From NCBI RefSeq assembly GCF_947502895.1, contig NZ_CANNBM010000002.1, positions 496,001 through 560,000 on the forward strand: a stretch of 64,000 bases of DNA, given 5' to 3'. Of this stretch, positions 26,764 through 35,538 are shown in pieces. The notes under the pieces were generated by a model. The model was given only the letters and a program-made list of their open reading frames with translations, made no database searches and had not been told where the DNA came from. The position numbers and the translations under genes were made by a program. Source of the DNA: an uncultured Sulfitobacter sp. (lineage in GTDB: Bacteria > Pseudomonadota > Alphaproteobacteria > Rhodobacterales > Rhodobacteraceae). Numbering within the stretch: position 1 is the first letter of the stretch; every line of letters begins with the position of its first letter.

Positions 26764-27552
26764 TCAATCACTCAGGTCGGAAAAGAGGTTGTCACTCTCG
26801 ACGAAATCCAGCCGCTCTGTGGCGACAGTGCCTTGGTTTATGTCGCGCACCTGAACTTTACCATCCCCGAACCCGATCACAACCGCGTCACAGATATCAA
26901 TGAACAGACCGTTCTCGACCACGCCCGGCATCTGGTTAATGACCAGCGCCAGCTGACGCGGGTTTCCGATGCGCCCCAGATGCAGATCAAGGATATGGTT
27001 GCCTTCATCCGTCACAAACGGGCGGTCGCCATTCATCCGCAACGTACTTGAACGGCCCAGAACATCCATGGAGATCAACGTCTCCTCGACCAGCGCCTGC
27101 GTTGTCTGCCAGCCAAAGGGGATTACTTCGATGGGCAGCGGGAATGCGCCCAAATGTTCGACTTCTTTGCCGATATCTGCAATCACAACCATCTGGTCGC
27201 TGGCCGTCGCCACGATCTTTTCTTGCAGCAAAGCACCGCCACCGCCTTTGATCAGGTTCAGATCGCCGTCAAACTCGTCAGCGCCATCAATCGTCAGGTC
27301 CAGCCATTTCGCTTCATCCAGCGAGATCACTTCGATCCCCACTTCGCGCGCCAGCTGCGCCGTCCGGCTCGACGTCGGTACGCCGCGAATTTTCAAACCC
27401 TCATCACGCACCATCTCACCCAGACAACGCACCAACCACGCAGCTGTTGATCCCGTTCCTAACCCGACACGCATGCCGTCCTCGACAAATTCGGCAGCGC
27501 GCTTGGCGGCTACGAACTTGGCTTTGTCGATGGGCGATAGTTCTCCGGACAT
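26764..27552 (-). CDS. rpiA: ribose-5-phosphate isomerase A
   Basis: A 262-residue RpiA-type isomerase interconverting ribose 5-phosphate and ribulose 5-phosphate. Signatures in order: GLGTGSTAAWLVRCLGE, DGADEFDGDLNLIKGGGGAL (catalytic acids) and the Lys in the EKIVATAS region. The length is normal apart from a slightly longer C-terminus. The ATG at 27552 follows GGAG-rich sequence. It is the first gene of the rpiA-gor pair and divergent from a GST gene. Confidence 0.94.
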   Translation of the reverse strand: MSGELSPIDKAKFVAAKRAAEFVEDGMRVGLGTGSTAAWLVRCLGEMVRDEGLKIRGVPTSSRTAQLAREVGIEVISLDEAKWLDLTIDGADEFDGDLNLIKGGGGALLQEKIVATASDQMVVIADIGKEVEHLGAFPLPIEVIPFGWQTTQALVEETLISMDVLGRSSTLRMNGDRPFVTDEGNHILDLHLGRIGNPRQLALVINQMPGVVENGLFIDICDAVVIGFGDGKVQVRDINQGTVATERLDFVESDNLFSDLSD

Positions 27553-27793
27553 GGGGCAGCTCCGAGGTTTGACAGGGTTGGCCCTTCGTATATGCCCAAA
27601 CGCGCGCAGGTGCGAGAGGCGACAGACCGCTTTTTTAGCACCTTGTTTAATGAACTTCTCGGGTTTGCGTTACGGACTACACTTTATCTCCTTTCGAGCA
27701 AGGGCAGCGCCTTTGGCCTATTTGCCCCAAATGCGTGCCGTGGCGTCGTTTTCAGGCGGGCGTTTGCTTTGGTGGATCGGCAGACAGACCAAC

Positions 27794-28495
27794 ATGACAT
27801 ACGTCCTCCACTACGCCCCAGATAACGCCTCGCTTATTATCCGTCTTGCGCTGGATCATTTGCGCGTGCCCTACACCGATGCGCTGGTTGACCGCGCCGC
27901 GCAAGGGCAGCGCGCACCTGCCTATCTTGCCCTTAATCCAAACGGGTTGATCCCCGTACTGGAAACCCCTGTCGGCCCGTTGTTCGAGACGGGCGCAATT
28001 CTGCTATGGTTGGGCGACACACATGGCGGGCTCGGCCCCCGGTCTTCAGACCCTGCGCGCGCCGATTACCTCAAATGGCTGTTTTTCACCGCCAATACTC
28101 TGCACCCTGCATTGCGCATGCTGTTTTATCCCGCAAAGTACATTGGGGAGAACACCGTGCAGCAGACGGCGCTGCAAAACGGGCTGCGCCGACAGATCCG
28201 CACAGCACTAGAACAGTTGGACGCCGCCGCCACCAAACAACCCGAGCTGTTTGGTGCTGTCGCTCCTACAGGGCTCGATTTCTATTTGGCGGGCTGTCTG
28301 CGCTGGTGCGCTCTCTACCCTGTCGATGGTCCGCGCGACTGGTTCGATTTAGCCGCAACGCCCGCGTTGGCGTCAACGTGCGCGCGGGTTGAGAAACTGG
28401 CCTGCACCACACACTTGCAAGCTGCCGAAGGACTGGGGCCAACCCCGTTCACAGCACCTGTTTATGCCAACCCGCCCCAAGGGAGTGCGACCTGA
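27794..28495 (+). CDS. glutathione S-transferase family protein
   Basis: A 233-residue protein with a thioredoxin-fold N-terminus: YLALNPNGLIPVLE (cis-Pro) and LFETGAILLWLGD (Glu-Thr in the gamma-glutamyl contact site). A helical C-terminal half follows. The subfamily and substrate are unclear. ATG 27794 begins the conserved sequence; the same frame stays open 825 bases upstream but only as a shadow of rpiA. The stop overlaps the serine deaminase start by one base (TGATG), so translation is coupled. Confidence 0.78.
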   Translation: MTYVLHYAPDNASLIIRLALDHLRVPYTDALVDRAAQGQRAPAYLALNPNGLIPVLETPVGPLFETGAILLWLGDTHGGLGPRSSDPARADYLKWLFFTANTLHPALRMLFYPAKYIGENTVQQTALQNGLRRQIRTALEQLDAAATKQPELFGAVAPTGLDFYLAGCLRWCALYPVDGPRDWFDLAATPALASTCARVEKLACTTHLQAAEGLGPTPFTAPVYANPPQGSAT

Positions 28496-29868
28496 TGTTT
28501 TTGTCTGTTTTCGAGATGTTCAAAGTGGGGATCGGTCCCTCTTCTTCACACACCATGGGACCGATGGTAGCTGCTGCGCGCTTTTTAGAGATGATGCGCG
28601 CCTCGCCTTTCCACTTTGCGGGCTTGCGCGCCTCCCTGCACGGTAGCCTTGCGTTTACAGGTGTAGGGCACGCCACCGATCGCGCAACGATCCTCGGCCT
28701 CGCAGGGTTCACTCCCGAAAGCTATGACGCCATCAAGGCCGAGGAAACCCTGAAAGGGATTGAGGAGGCACATGCGCTGGAAGTGGAAGGGTTGGGCACT
28801 TTACGCTTCAACCCCAAGACCGACCTGATTTTTGATTACGAGACCCCCCTGACAGGCCACGCCAACGGCATGACCCTGATGGCGACCGATGCGCAGGGCG
28901 ATATCACTCTGCGGCAGGTCTATTACTCCATCGGCGGAGGTTTTGTGATGACCGAGGAAGAATTGTCCGCAGGCAAGGACACAGACGAAGGCGCACCCGT
29001 GCCCTACCCGTTCAAATCCGCCGCGGAGATGCTGGAAATGGCAAAAGCGTCTGGCAAAAATATCGCCCAGATGAAACGCGCCAACGAGGTCAGCCGCAAT
29101 GGCGAGGTGCATCTGCGTGAGGGGTCCAAACGCCTGTGGCAAGTTATGAACGATTGTATCAATCGCGGCCTTGAGACTGACGGCATCCTGCCCGGTGGCT
29201 TGAACGTCAAACGCCGCGCCAAAGGCATCCATGATGCCCTCATCGCCGAGCGTGGCATGAACCAATCCGCGCCTCACACCATTAACGACTGGATGAGTGT
29301 CTATGCCATGGCCGTGAACGAGGAAAACGCTGCGGGCGGTCAAGTGGTCACAGCCCCCACCAATGGTGCCGCTGGCGTAATGCCTGCCACCCTGCGCTAC
29401 TATCTCGACCACGTGCCTGGTGCCTCAGAGAGCCACGTCGAAGATTTCTTGCTGACGGCCGCCGCTATCGGGGGGCTCGTCAAGTTCAACGCCTCCATAT
29501 CCGGGGCCGAAGCAGGCTGTCAGGCCGAAGTCGGCTCTGCTGCTGCAATGTCCGCAGGCGCCTTGTGTGCTGTGATGGGCGGCACGCCCGAGCAGGTCGA
29601 AAACGCTGCCGAAATCGCGCTGGAGCATCATTTGGGCATGACATGTGATCCGGTGAAAGGCCTCGTGCAAGTGCCGTGCATCGAGCGCAACGGTCTGGGC
29701 GCGATCAAGGCTGTTTCAGCCGCAAGCCTTGCCCTGCGCGGCGATGGTACACATCTTGTGCCGCTGGATGCTTGTATCGAAACCATGCGCCAGACCGGTG
29801 TCGACATGAGCGAGAAATACAAAGAAACCTCTCTGGGCGGTTTGGCCGTGAACGTGCCGAACTGCTGA
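28495..29868 (+). CDS. sdaA: L-serine ammonia-lyase (4Fe-4S type)
   Basis: A 457-residue single-chain serine deaminase that converts L-serine to pyruvate and ammonia using an oxygen-sensitive 4Fe-4S cluster. The N-terminal beta domain has FKVGIGPSSSHTMGPM. The alpha domain has TAPTNGAAGVMPA, SGAEAGCQAEVGSA and MTCDPVKGLVQVPCIERN, which bring the cluster Cys residues. Length and domain order match the single-polypeptide SdaA/SdaB type. It is coupled to the upstream GST, possibly reflecting oxidative protection of the cluster, though that link is speculative. Confidence 0.94.
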   Translation: MFLSVFEMFKVGIGPSSSHTMGPMVAAARFLEMMRASPFHFAGLRASLHGSLAFTGVGHATDRATILGLAGFTPESYDAIKAEETLKGIEEAHALEVEGLGTLRFNPKTDLIFDYETPLTGHANGMTLMATDAQGDITLRQVYYSIGGGFVMTEEELSAGKDTDEGAPVPYPFKSAAEMLEMAKASGKNIAQMKRANEVSRNGEVHLREGSKRLWQVMNDCINRGLETDGILPGGLNVKRRAKGIHDALIAERGMNQSAPHTINDWMSVYAMAVNEENAAGGQVVTAPTNGAAGVMPATLRYYLDHVPGASESHVEDFLLTAAAIGGLVKFNASISGAEAGCQAEVGSAAAMSAGALCAVMGGTPEQVENAAEIALEHHLGMTCDPVKGLVQVPCIERNGLGAIKAVSAASLALRGDGTHLVPLDACIETMRQTGVDMSEKYKETSLGGLAVNVPNC

Positions 29869-30018
29869 ATAAGCGGTTACCGAACCTGTCTGTCGTCTTT
29901 CTGGCAGGCTGACGTGTGGTTACCGCAAAAATCGGGAACGGTTCTGTCTGTGCAGGGTTAGCTTTGCATAGAACACCTGATGCGCGGCATCATGGACCCA
30001 ATTACAGGACACTCCCCA

Positions 30019-30690
30019 ATGAATATTCTTATGATCCTCACCTCCCATGACACCTTGGGCGATACGGGCGAAAAGACGGGCTTCTGGCTGGAGGAGTTTG
30101 CCGCCCCCTATTACGCGCTAAAAGATGCTGGCGCACAAATCACATTGGCCTCTCCCAAAGGGGGTCAGCCCCCACTGGACCCCAAAAGCGATTCAGAGGA
30201 TGCGCAGACAGAGGCGACCAAACGCTTCAAGTCTGACAAGGGCGCTCAGGCCGCATTGGCCAGCACCGTCACCCTGTCTTCGGTCGGCAGTGACGGCTTT
30301 GACGCCGTATTCTACCCCGGTGGTCACGGTCCCATGTGGGATCTGGCAACAGATGCCGATAGCATCCGCCTGATCGAGAGCTTTGCCGCCAATGACCTGC
30401 CCATAGGAGCAGTCTGCCACGCGCCAGCGATCTTCAAGGATACAAAGCTGGGCAACAAACCGTTGGTCGCGGGCAAAAAAGTCACCGGCTTTTCCAACAG
30501 TGAAGAAGAGGCCGTTGGCCTGACCGATGTAGTTCCGTTTTTGCTCGAAGACATGCTCAAGGCCAACGGCGGCGTCTATCTGCGCGGCGAGGACTGGGCC
30601 AGCTTTGTCACGACCGACGGCAAGTTGGTGACAGGGCAGAACCCCGCCTCCTCAGCGGAAGCGGCGAAAGCCCTGCTCGCCCTGCTTTGA
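30019..30690 (+). CDS. DJ-1/PfpI family protein, Hsp31-like
   Basis: A 223-residue class I amidotransferase-fold protein. TGEKTGFWLEEFAAPYY near the N-terminus gives the conserved acidic residue. DAVFYPGGHGPMWD and GAVCHAPAIF supply the nucleophile elbow with a Cys and following His. This matches the Hsp31/glutathione-independent glyoxalase (GlxIII) group acting on methylglyoxal, or a deglycase/chaperone. The ATG at 30019 starts the conserved MNILMILTSHD. It is monocistronic, with a terminator just downstream. Confidence 0.83.
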   Translation: MNILMILTSHDTLGDTGEKTGFWLEEFAAPYYALKDAGAQITLASPKGGQPPLDPKSDSEDAQTEATKRFKSDKGAQAALASTVTLSSVGSDGFDAVFYPGGHGPMWDLATDADSIRLIESFAANDLPIGAVCHAPAIFKDTKLGNKPLVAGKKVTGFSNSEEEAVGLTDVVPFLLEDMLKANGGVYLRGEDWASFVTTDGKLVTGQNPASSAEAAKALLALL

Positions 30691-30699
30691 CCTTGAGAA

Positions 30700-30726
30700 G
30701 GGCGGCGCATCTGTGCCGCCCTCTTT
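30700..30726 (+). terminator. intrinsic terminator after the DJ-1-like gene
   Basis: GGGCGGC (30700-30706) pairs with GCCGCCC (30715-30721), extendable inward with a G-U pair, and is followed by TCTTT. Confidence 0.7.
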
Positions 30727-30812
30727 CGCCGCCACGCCTGAATACGATTTCCCCACACGTTAACCACCTCTTGGGTATTGCCAGCGTTACGGTCAGCGCA
30801 TAGGCCGTAAGG

Positions 30813-31733
30813 ATGACAGCTGACCGTCCCGTTCTTGGTATCCTGCTTATGCTGGGGTTTTGCATACTTGCCCCGCTGGGCGACTCGATTGCAAAAATTC
30901 TTGGGCCGACAATTCCGCTGGGACAGTTGATCCTGACCCGCTTTGGCGTGCAGGCTGTTATCCTCATCCCTTTGGTTGTGCTGGCGGGTGTACATTGGCG
31001 CCTCTCGCCGCGCGCATGGCGACTGGCGACCATTCGCACCGTGCTCCACATCCTTGGCATCGGCTTCATGTTCACCTCCCTGCAATATCTACCACTAGCG
31101 GAGGCAGTCGCTATCGCCTTTGTCATGCCTTTCATCATGCTGCTACTGGGTCACTTCGTACTGGGCGAAGAGGTCGGGCTGCACCGTATGGCGGCCTGCG
31201 GTGTCGGGTTTGTTGGTACATTAATGGTGATCCAGCCCAATTTTCTGGCCGTTGGCTGGGTGGCCCTGCTGCCGCTGGCGGTGGCAGTGATCTTTGCGCT
31301 GTTTATGCTGACCACCCGCCAGATTGCAAAAGAGGTTGACGCCATCGCGTTGCAAGCGGTCAGTGGAGTAATTGCGATAATCATACTCAGTCCGCTTATG
31401 GTGGTGGGTATAACCGTTGATTTTGCGCCCGTTTCACTGGTGGTTCCAAACGCCGATGAATGGTGGTTGCTGGCGGCGATCGGCCTGCTTGGTACTTTTG
31501 CGCATCTGCTGATGACATGGTCGTTGCGCTTTGCGCCCAGCGCCACAGTGGCGCCTATGCAATATCTGGAAATTCCGGTGGCCACCTTCGTAGGCTACTG
31601 GCTGTTCTCCGAACTGCCCGATACGCTGGCCGCTTGGGGCATTACCCTTACTGTGGTGGCGGGGGTGTATGTTGTTCTACGCGAGCAGGCCAACGCGCGG
31701 CGTCTTGCACAAAATGCGCCACCAGCGGTTTAA
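30813..31733 (+). CDS. EamA/DMT superfamily permease
   Basis: A 306-residue ten-helix membrane protein built of two EamA repeats. PLAEAVAIAFVMPFIMLLLG in the first repeat and SATVAPMQYLEIPVATFVGY in the second are the helix 3-4 and 8-9 patterns of the family. Substrate unknown; relatives export amino acids, metabolites or carnitine-like solutes. Its last 86 bases overlap the 3' end of the opposite-strand thiamine diphosphokinase gene, so the two transcripts are antisense at their ends. It is not closely related to the EamA protein at 10280-11182. Confidence 0.8.
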   Translation: MTADRPVLGILLMLGFCILAPLGDSIAKILGPTIPLGQLILTRFGVQAVILIPLVVLAGVHWRLSPRAWRLATIRTVLHILGIGFMFTSLQYLPLAEAVAIAFVMPFIMLLLGHFVLGEEVGLHRMAACGVGFVGTLMVIQPNFLAVGWVALLPLAVAVIFALFMLTTRQIAKEVDAIALQAVSGVIAIIILSPLMVVGITVDFAPVSLVVPNADEWWLLAAIGLLGTFAHLLMTWSLRFAPSATVAPMQYLEIPVATFVGYWLFSELPDTLAAWGITLTVVAGVYVVLREQANARRLAQNAPPAV

Positions 31734-32361
31734 GATAGCGCCGCGCCACGATCAGCAACATGCCAGCATCATCCATCCACAGCTGAACCGGACCTGTCGC
31801 GCGGTTCGATGTGCCGATGAACACAGCGGGATCAAACGCCAACCCTTCAATCGCCCATTCCAGCCCCGTACTGCGCCCCGTCACAGGCACCATCGGGAAC
31901 AGCGAAACAACATCGCCCGCCTCCATCGGCAATGCCATGCAGGGAGGGGCCATCACGATAATCTCGTCCTGTGCCAGTAAAATGCAGGGGCGGTCCACGT
32001 GGGCCAATAGGGTGTGGAAAGCAGCCAACTGGTGATCAACACGCCCCCCGCAAAACCCCACCCCCAATACAACAGGGGCGGCAACAGAACGAAGAGCCTT
32101 GTCGAAATCAGTAGATTGTTGTTCACTTACGCGGTGCTGATGCTGGGTCGGCACACGGGCAAGCGCATCTGGGGGTGCGCTGTCCATATCACCGATGACA
32201 GCCACAGGATCAACTCCTGCGGCCTGTGCTGCAACCAGCCCGCCATCCACCGCCACGAGTTTCGGCGCGATGGTTAACGCCTCCGCAATGTCTTGTGCGG
32301 TAGCTTGCCCCCCACCGAGAAGTGTAACAGGACCGGAACTGTGAAGAATGGCTTTTGACAT
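31648..32361 (-). CDS. thiamine diphosphokinase
   Basis: A 237-residue protein. LVAVDGGL, VIGDMDSAPPDA and STDFDKAL are the substrate and Mg-ATP motifs of thiamine pyrophosphokinases, which turn thiamine into the cofactor ThDP. GFCGGRVDHQLAAFHTLL continues the catalytic half, and the C-terminal half is the beta-barrel binding domain. The ATG at 32361 begins MSKAILHSSGP. The last 28 codons, ending in a Pro-rich tail, lie inside the EamA coding region on the other strand; the family fold appears complete without them. Confidence 0.85.
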   Translation of the reverse strand: MSKAILHSSGPVTLLGGGQATAQDIAEALTIAPKLVAVDGGLVAAQAAGVDPVAVIGDMDSAPPDALARVPTQHQHRVSEQQSTDFDKALRSVAAPVVLGVGFCGGRVDHQLAAFHTLLAHVDRPCILLAQDEIIVMAPPCMALPMEAGDVVSLFPMVPVTGRSTGLEWAIEGLAFDPAVFIGTSNRATGPVQLWMDDAGMLLIVARRYLKPLVAHFVQDAARWPARVEQHTPPPPQ

Positions 32362-32499
32362 GCGACCTACATGGCGACATTCGGCGAAAACCACAATATC
32401 GCCACACAATGATACCGCATCCGGCACAGTTTCGGGCCGCTTTGGTCTTGGATATCATGGTAAACAAGTCCCAACAAAGACGCAGAGGACGAGCATCCG

Positions 32500-34821
32500 A
32501 TGATCAATAACAACAAGATTCTTACCGTATCTTATGGCACTTTCTCGTGCACCCTTGAAGGATTTGACGATTCTTTCGGCACGATGAAGGCGATTGCAGA
32601 GTATTTTCGCGATCTCTCGGCCGACGACAGATACTTCGGGGCCGAACCCGTTCAGCCCGACGCACAAATGCTGGCCCGCATCGCAGAGCGAGAGATCGCA
32701 CGCCATGTCGAGGCCCGCGAGGATGATGGCCGCATCGTTCTCTCTGCGCACAACACCCCCCAGTCTGCCGCTCTGGTAGCCCAGGAGGTTGTTGAAGACG
32801 TGGCCGATGCCATGGCAGAGGCCAGTGTTGAGGTCGCAGAGCCGACGACAGAGCCAGCCAAGGCAGATCAGACGCCCGACGCTCCCGATGCCGACGCCGA
32901 TGTCGACGCGCCAGAAGCAGATGCAAATGCATCTTCCGGCAAAGACGCGGCTGAACCACAAGAAGAAGTCGCAGCACCGGCCCATGAAGCAGAGCAGTCA
33001 GAAGACGACGCGACAGCAGACGAAAGCGAAGAGCCTGCCCACGCTGACGCTTCCGAAGCTGATGCCGAAGTCGCAGCTGAAGCCGCACCCGAAAAGGACG
33101 CGGTTGAGGAAGACGAGAACGATATCGTGCCCAGCCTGCCTGACGCCGATGTCGAAGCCTTCTTTGCCGACAGCGCAACAGGGACAGACGACAGCTTTGA
33201 GGATGTCGTCCCCGTTGCAGAGGAAACACCTGCGCAAGAGCGCGCAAAAGCCGACAGCATTGCCGACAAGCTCAAGCGCATTCGCGCCGTTGTCTCCCAG
33301 CAGTCCGATGCAGCCGCAGCGCCGGACTATTCCGAAGACCAGCACGCCGATGCAGACGCAGTAAAAGCATCACTGGCTGCTGCTGTGGCAGAGGCCGATG
33401 AGACCATTGAAGATGCGCAACACAACGCAGACGAAAGCGACGAACAAGCCCAGAGCGATGTTCTCGCCAATACTCTGCGTGACCTGGAAGACGCACTGGA
33501 CGTCGATGACGAAGCAGATTCGGATGCCGATCCTGCGCCCTCCATGGAAAGCGAGGATGACGATATCGCCGCAATCCTGAGCCGTCTGGAGCACGACAAC
33601 GCCGAAGATGCCGCCCCTGTGTTGGATGATCTGGCATCGCTGTACGACGACGACGATATGGATGATGACATTCTCGCAGCGATGGATAGCCTTGTTGCTG
33701 CCCCCGATGCGGATGATCTGGATGACCTCGGCGATAGTCACCTCTTTGACGAGGCCGAAGACACTGATGCCGTAGCACCCGAAGAGGAAGCCAGCGAAGA
33801 GCCTGCCGAGATGGCCCCTGCCACACCCGCACCAGCGATGCGTACCCGTGTGCTCAAGGTAAAGCGCGCAACGCTTGAAGCTGCAATCGACGCGGGCAAG
33901 CTGGAGGAATATGACGACGAAGAGGATGAGGACGACGCGCCTGCCGCACAAACCCGTCCCCTGCGCAAAGCACCCTTGGCCGAACGCTCATCGCTGAGCG
34001 ACGAAGCCGAACAAGAACTGGCCCGCGAACTAGCCGAGCTTGAGGCGGACATGGAAGCAGCCGACGCGCCTGCGCAGACCGCGCCAGAGGCACCGGTAGA
34101 ATCGCCTGCCGTAGAAGAAACATCGCAGCGGTCAGATATTCACGGCAATGCAGATGCAGACCTGTCACGGTTGATGGAAGAAACAGCCACCCAGATGGAC
34201 GAGCCAGAAGGCGCTACACGCCGCGATGCTTTTGCCCATCTGCGCGCCGCAGTCGCCGCCAAAAAGGCTGACGAAGCGGTAGGCGGTGCTGACAGTGAAA
34301 CAGATAGCGACGAAGCCTACCGTGATGACCTTGCTAGTGTTGTGCGCCCCCGCCGCCCCGTAACAGGCGAGCGTGTCCGCACCCAACGCCCAACCGAGAC
34401 ACGCCCTGCCCCGCTGAAACTGGTCGCAGAGCAGCGGATCGACGTTGCGCAATCAGCCGGCGTTACGCCCGTACGCCCCCGCCGCGTTGCAGCAGTGGTC
34501 AACACACCTGCACCAACTGAGGGTGTTTCCGATGCATCAAGCTTTGCTGATTTCGCAGCCGATGTCGGCGCGGACAAGCTACCCGATCTACTGGAGGCCG
34601 CAGCGGCATACCTCTCTTTCGTGGAAGGCCATCAGGAGTTTTCCCGCCCGCAGCTGATGACAAAAGTCCGTCAGGTCGAGAAAGAGAACTTTACCCGCGA
34701 AGAAAGCCTGCGGTCATTCGGCAAGCTGTTGCGCGAAGGCAAAATCCAGAAGCTGAAAGGCGGCCGCTTTCAGGCCTCTGACCAGATCGGCTTCCAGCAG
34801 GACGCACGCGCTGCCGGCTAA
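32500..34821 (+). CDS. large acidic low-complexity protein of unknown function with ordered ends
   Basis: A 773-residue cytosolic-looking protein (no signal peptide or membrane helix). The N-terminal 80 residues (ILTVSYGTFSCTLEGFDDSF and on) look globular and conserved. Residues about 90-600 are dominated by Ala, Asp and Glu, very acidic and repetitive, with short helical islands (RAKADSIADKLKRIRAVVSQ, LANTLRDLEDALD, IAAILSRLE, VLKVKRATLEAAIDAGKLEE). An Arg-rich stretch follows near 615-640. The last 94 residues form an ordered domain ending LREGKIQKLKGGRFQAS, which resembles a winged helix. Similar proteins in Rhodobacteraceae have uninformative names. The transcript ends at the terminator at 34844-34875. 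Confidence 0.75.
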   Translation: MINNNKILTVSYGTFSCTLEGFDDSFGTMKAIAEYFRDLSADDRYFGAEPVQPDAQMLARIAEREIARHVEAREDDGRIVLSAHNTPQSAALVAQEVVEDVADAMAEASVEVAEPTTEPAKADQTPDAPDADADVDAPEADANASSGKDAAEPQEEVAAPAHEAEQSEDDATADESEEPAHADASEADAEVAAEAAPEKDAVEEDENDIVPSLPDADVEAFFADSATGTDDSFEDVVPVAEETPAQERAKADSIADKLKRIRAVVSQQSDAAAAPDYSEDQHADADAVKASLAAAVAEADETIEDAQHNADESDEQAQSDVLANTLRDLEDALDVDDEADSDADPAPSMESEDDDIAAILSRLEHDNAEDAAPVLDDLASLYDDDDMDDDILAAMDSLVAAPDADDLDDLGDSHLFDEAEDTDAVAPEEEASEEPAEMAPATPAPAMRTRVLKVKRATLEAAIDAGKLEEYDDEEDEDDAPAAQTRPLRKAPLAERSSLSDEAEQELARELAELEADMEAADAPAQTAPEAPVESPAVEETSQRSDIHGNADADLSRLMEETATQMDEPEGATRRDAFAHLRAAVAAKKADEAVGGADSETDSDEAYRDDLASVVRPRRPVTGERVRTQRPTETRPAPLKLVAEQRIDVAQSAGVTPVRPRRVAAVVNTPAPTEGVSDASSFADFAADVGADKLPDLLEAAAAYLSFVEGHQEFSRPQLMTKVRQVEKENFTREESLRSFGKLLREGKIQKLKGGRFQASDQIGFQQDARAAG

Positions 34822-34843
34822 ACATAAGGCACATGGTATCCAC

Positions 34844-34875
34844 AAAAAAAGGCGGGCCTCATGGTCCGCCTTTTT
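34844..34875. terminator. bidirectional intrinsic terminator
   Basis: GGCGGGCC (34851-34858) pairs with GGTCCGCC (34863-34870) around TCAT, flanked by seven A on the left and five T on the right. It can serve both the acidic-protein gene and the converging VOC gene. Confidence 0.88.
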
Positions 34876-34881
34876 GCCGTT

Positions 34882-35241
34882 TTATATTTGAGGCGAGGCA
34901 AAAATCAGCTTGTTTCCCGCAGGATCGGAAATACTCATTTCGTCCCATCCCCAGCTTTGATGTTGCCAGCCTGGCTTGGCATTTTTGTAATTCTTGGCGA
35001 TCAGCCTTTCAGACATCGCCGCAACATCATCGACTTCTATTCGGATATAGGTGCCAGGTGTCCCGTCACCGAAATGCTCTGACAGGTGCAATTCACACTC
35101 ACCGCATTTCAAGCCCATGTACAAAGGGGCATCATCCGCAAACCGGTGCTCGAACAACAACTCGAACCCCAAAAAATCGATGTAGAAAGCACGCGCCGCA
35201 TCCGCATCGTAACTGCGCAGAATAGGCACAGGGGGTTTCAC
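34882..35241 (-). CDS. VOC (glyoxalase/bleomycin-resistance fold) protein
   Basis: A 119-residue protein with two beta-alpha-beta-beta-beta modules: PILRSYDADAARAFYIDFLG and the C-terminal EMSISDPAGNKLIFA. It has the length and metal-site spacing of small bleomycin-resistance-like VOC proteins, which bind drugs or act as isomerases or dioxygenases. The start is GTG at 35241, overlapping the upstream DUF2842 stop as GTGA, so the genes are coupled. The substrate cannot be assigned. Confidence 0.8.
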   Translation of the reverse strand: MKPPVPILRSYDADAARAFYIDFLGFELLFEHRFADDAPLYMGLKCGECELHLSEHFGDGTPGTYIRIEVDDVAAMSERLIAKNYKNAKPGWQHQSWGWDEMSISDPAGNKLIFASPQI

Positions 35242-35468
35242 CCTGCAGGGTCTTTCGCATCAGGATCGGCTTGGCCGACGCCCTTGAACACTGCCTTCAT
35301 CGGAAACGCCCAGATCACGCCAGAACCCACATAAATCACCAGCTCTACCCAAAACGGCGGGCGATCAAACAACGAAATCACCCATACCATGCCCACGATA
35401 TAAACAGGCAATGCAACAAGCAGGACAAACAGCGACCAGCGGCGGCGGGCTTTGTAACTCATTGCCAT
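35238..35468 (-). CDS. DUF2842 family small membrane protein
   Basis: A 76-residue protein with two hydrophobic helices (about residues 12-32 and 42-60) and the conserved SLFDRPPFWVELVIYVG between them, then FPMKAVFKGVGQ. This is the alphaproteobacterial DUF2842 pattern; function unknown. The ATG at 35468 has GGAG eight bases upstream. It is coupled to the VOC gene downstream and lies 70 bases after purA in the same direction, so purA may lead the unit. Confidence 0.82.
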   Translation of the reverse strand: MAMSYKARRRWSLFVLLVALPVYIVGMVWVISLFDRPPFWVELVIYVGSGVIWAFPMKAVFKGVGQADPDAKDPAG

Positions 35469-35538
35469 CACGTTTTCTCCATAACAGTTTACTCAGGACG
35501 AGAGGTGGCCCATCCCGAGCGGTTTTCAATGGCGACAA

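Noticed and set aside
27592..27825. A 77-codon plus-strand frame between rpiA and the GST gene
   Set aside because: No ribosome-binding site, no recognisable features, and it overlaps the true GST start out of frame.
26969..28495. A 508-codon plus-strand open frame ending with the GST gene
   Set aside because: The first 275 codons run antisense through rpiA and show no family features; only the part from 27794 is the GST.
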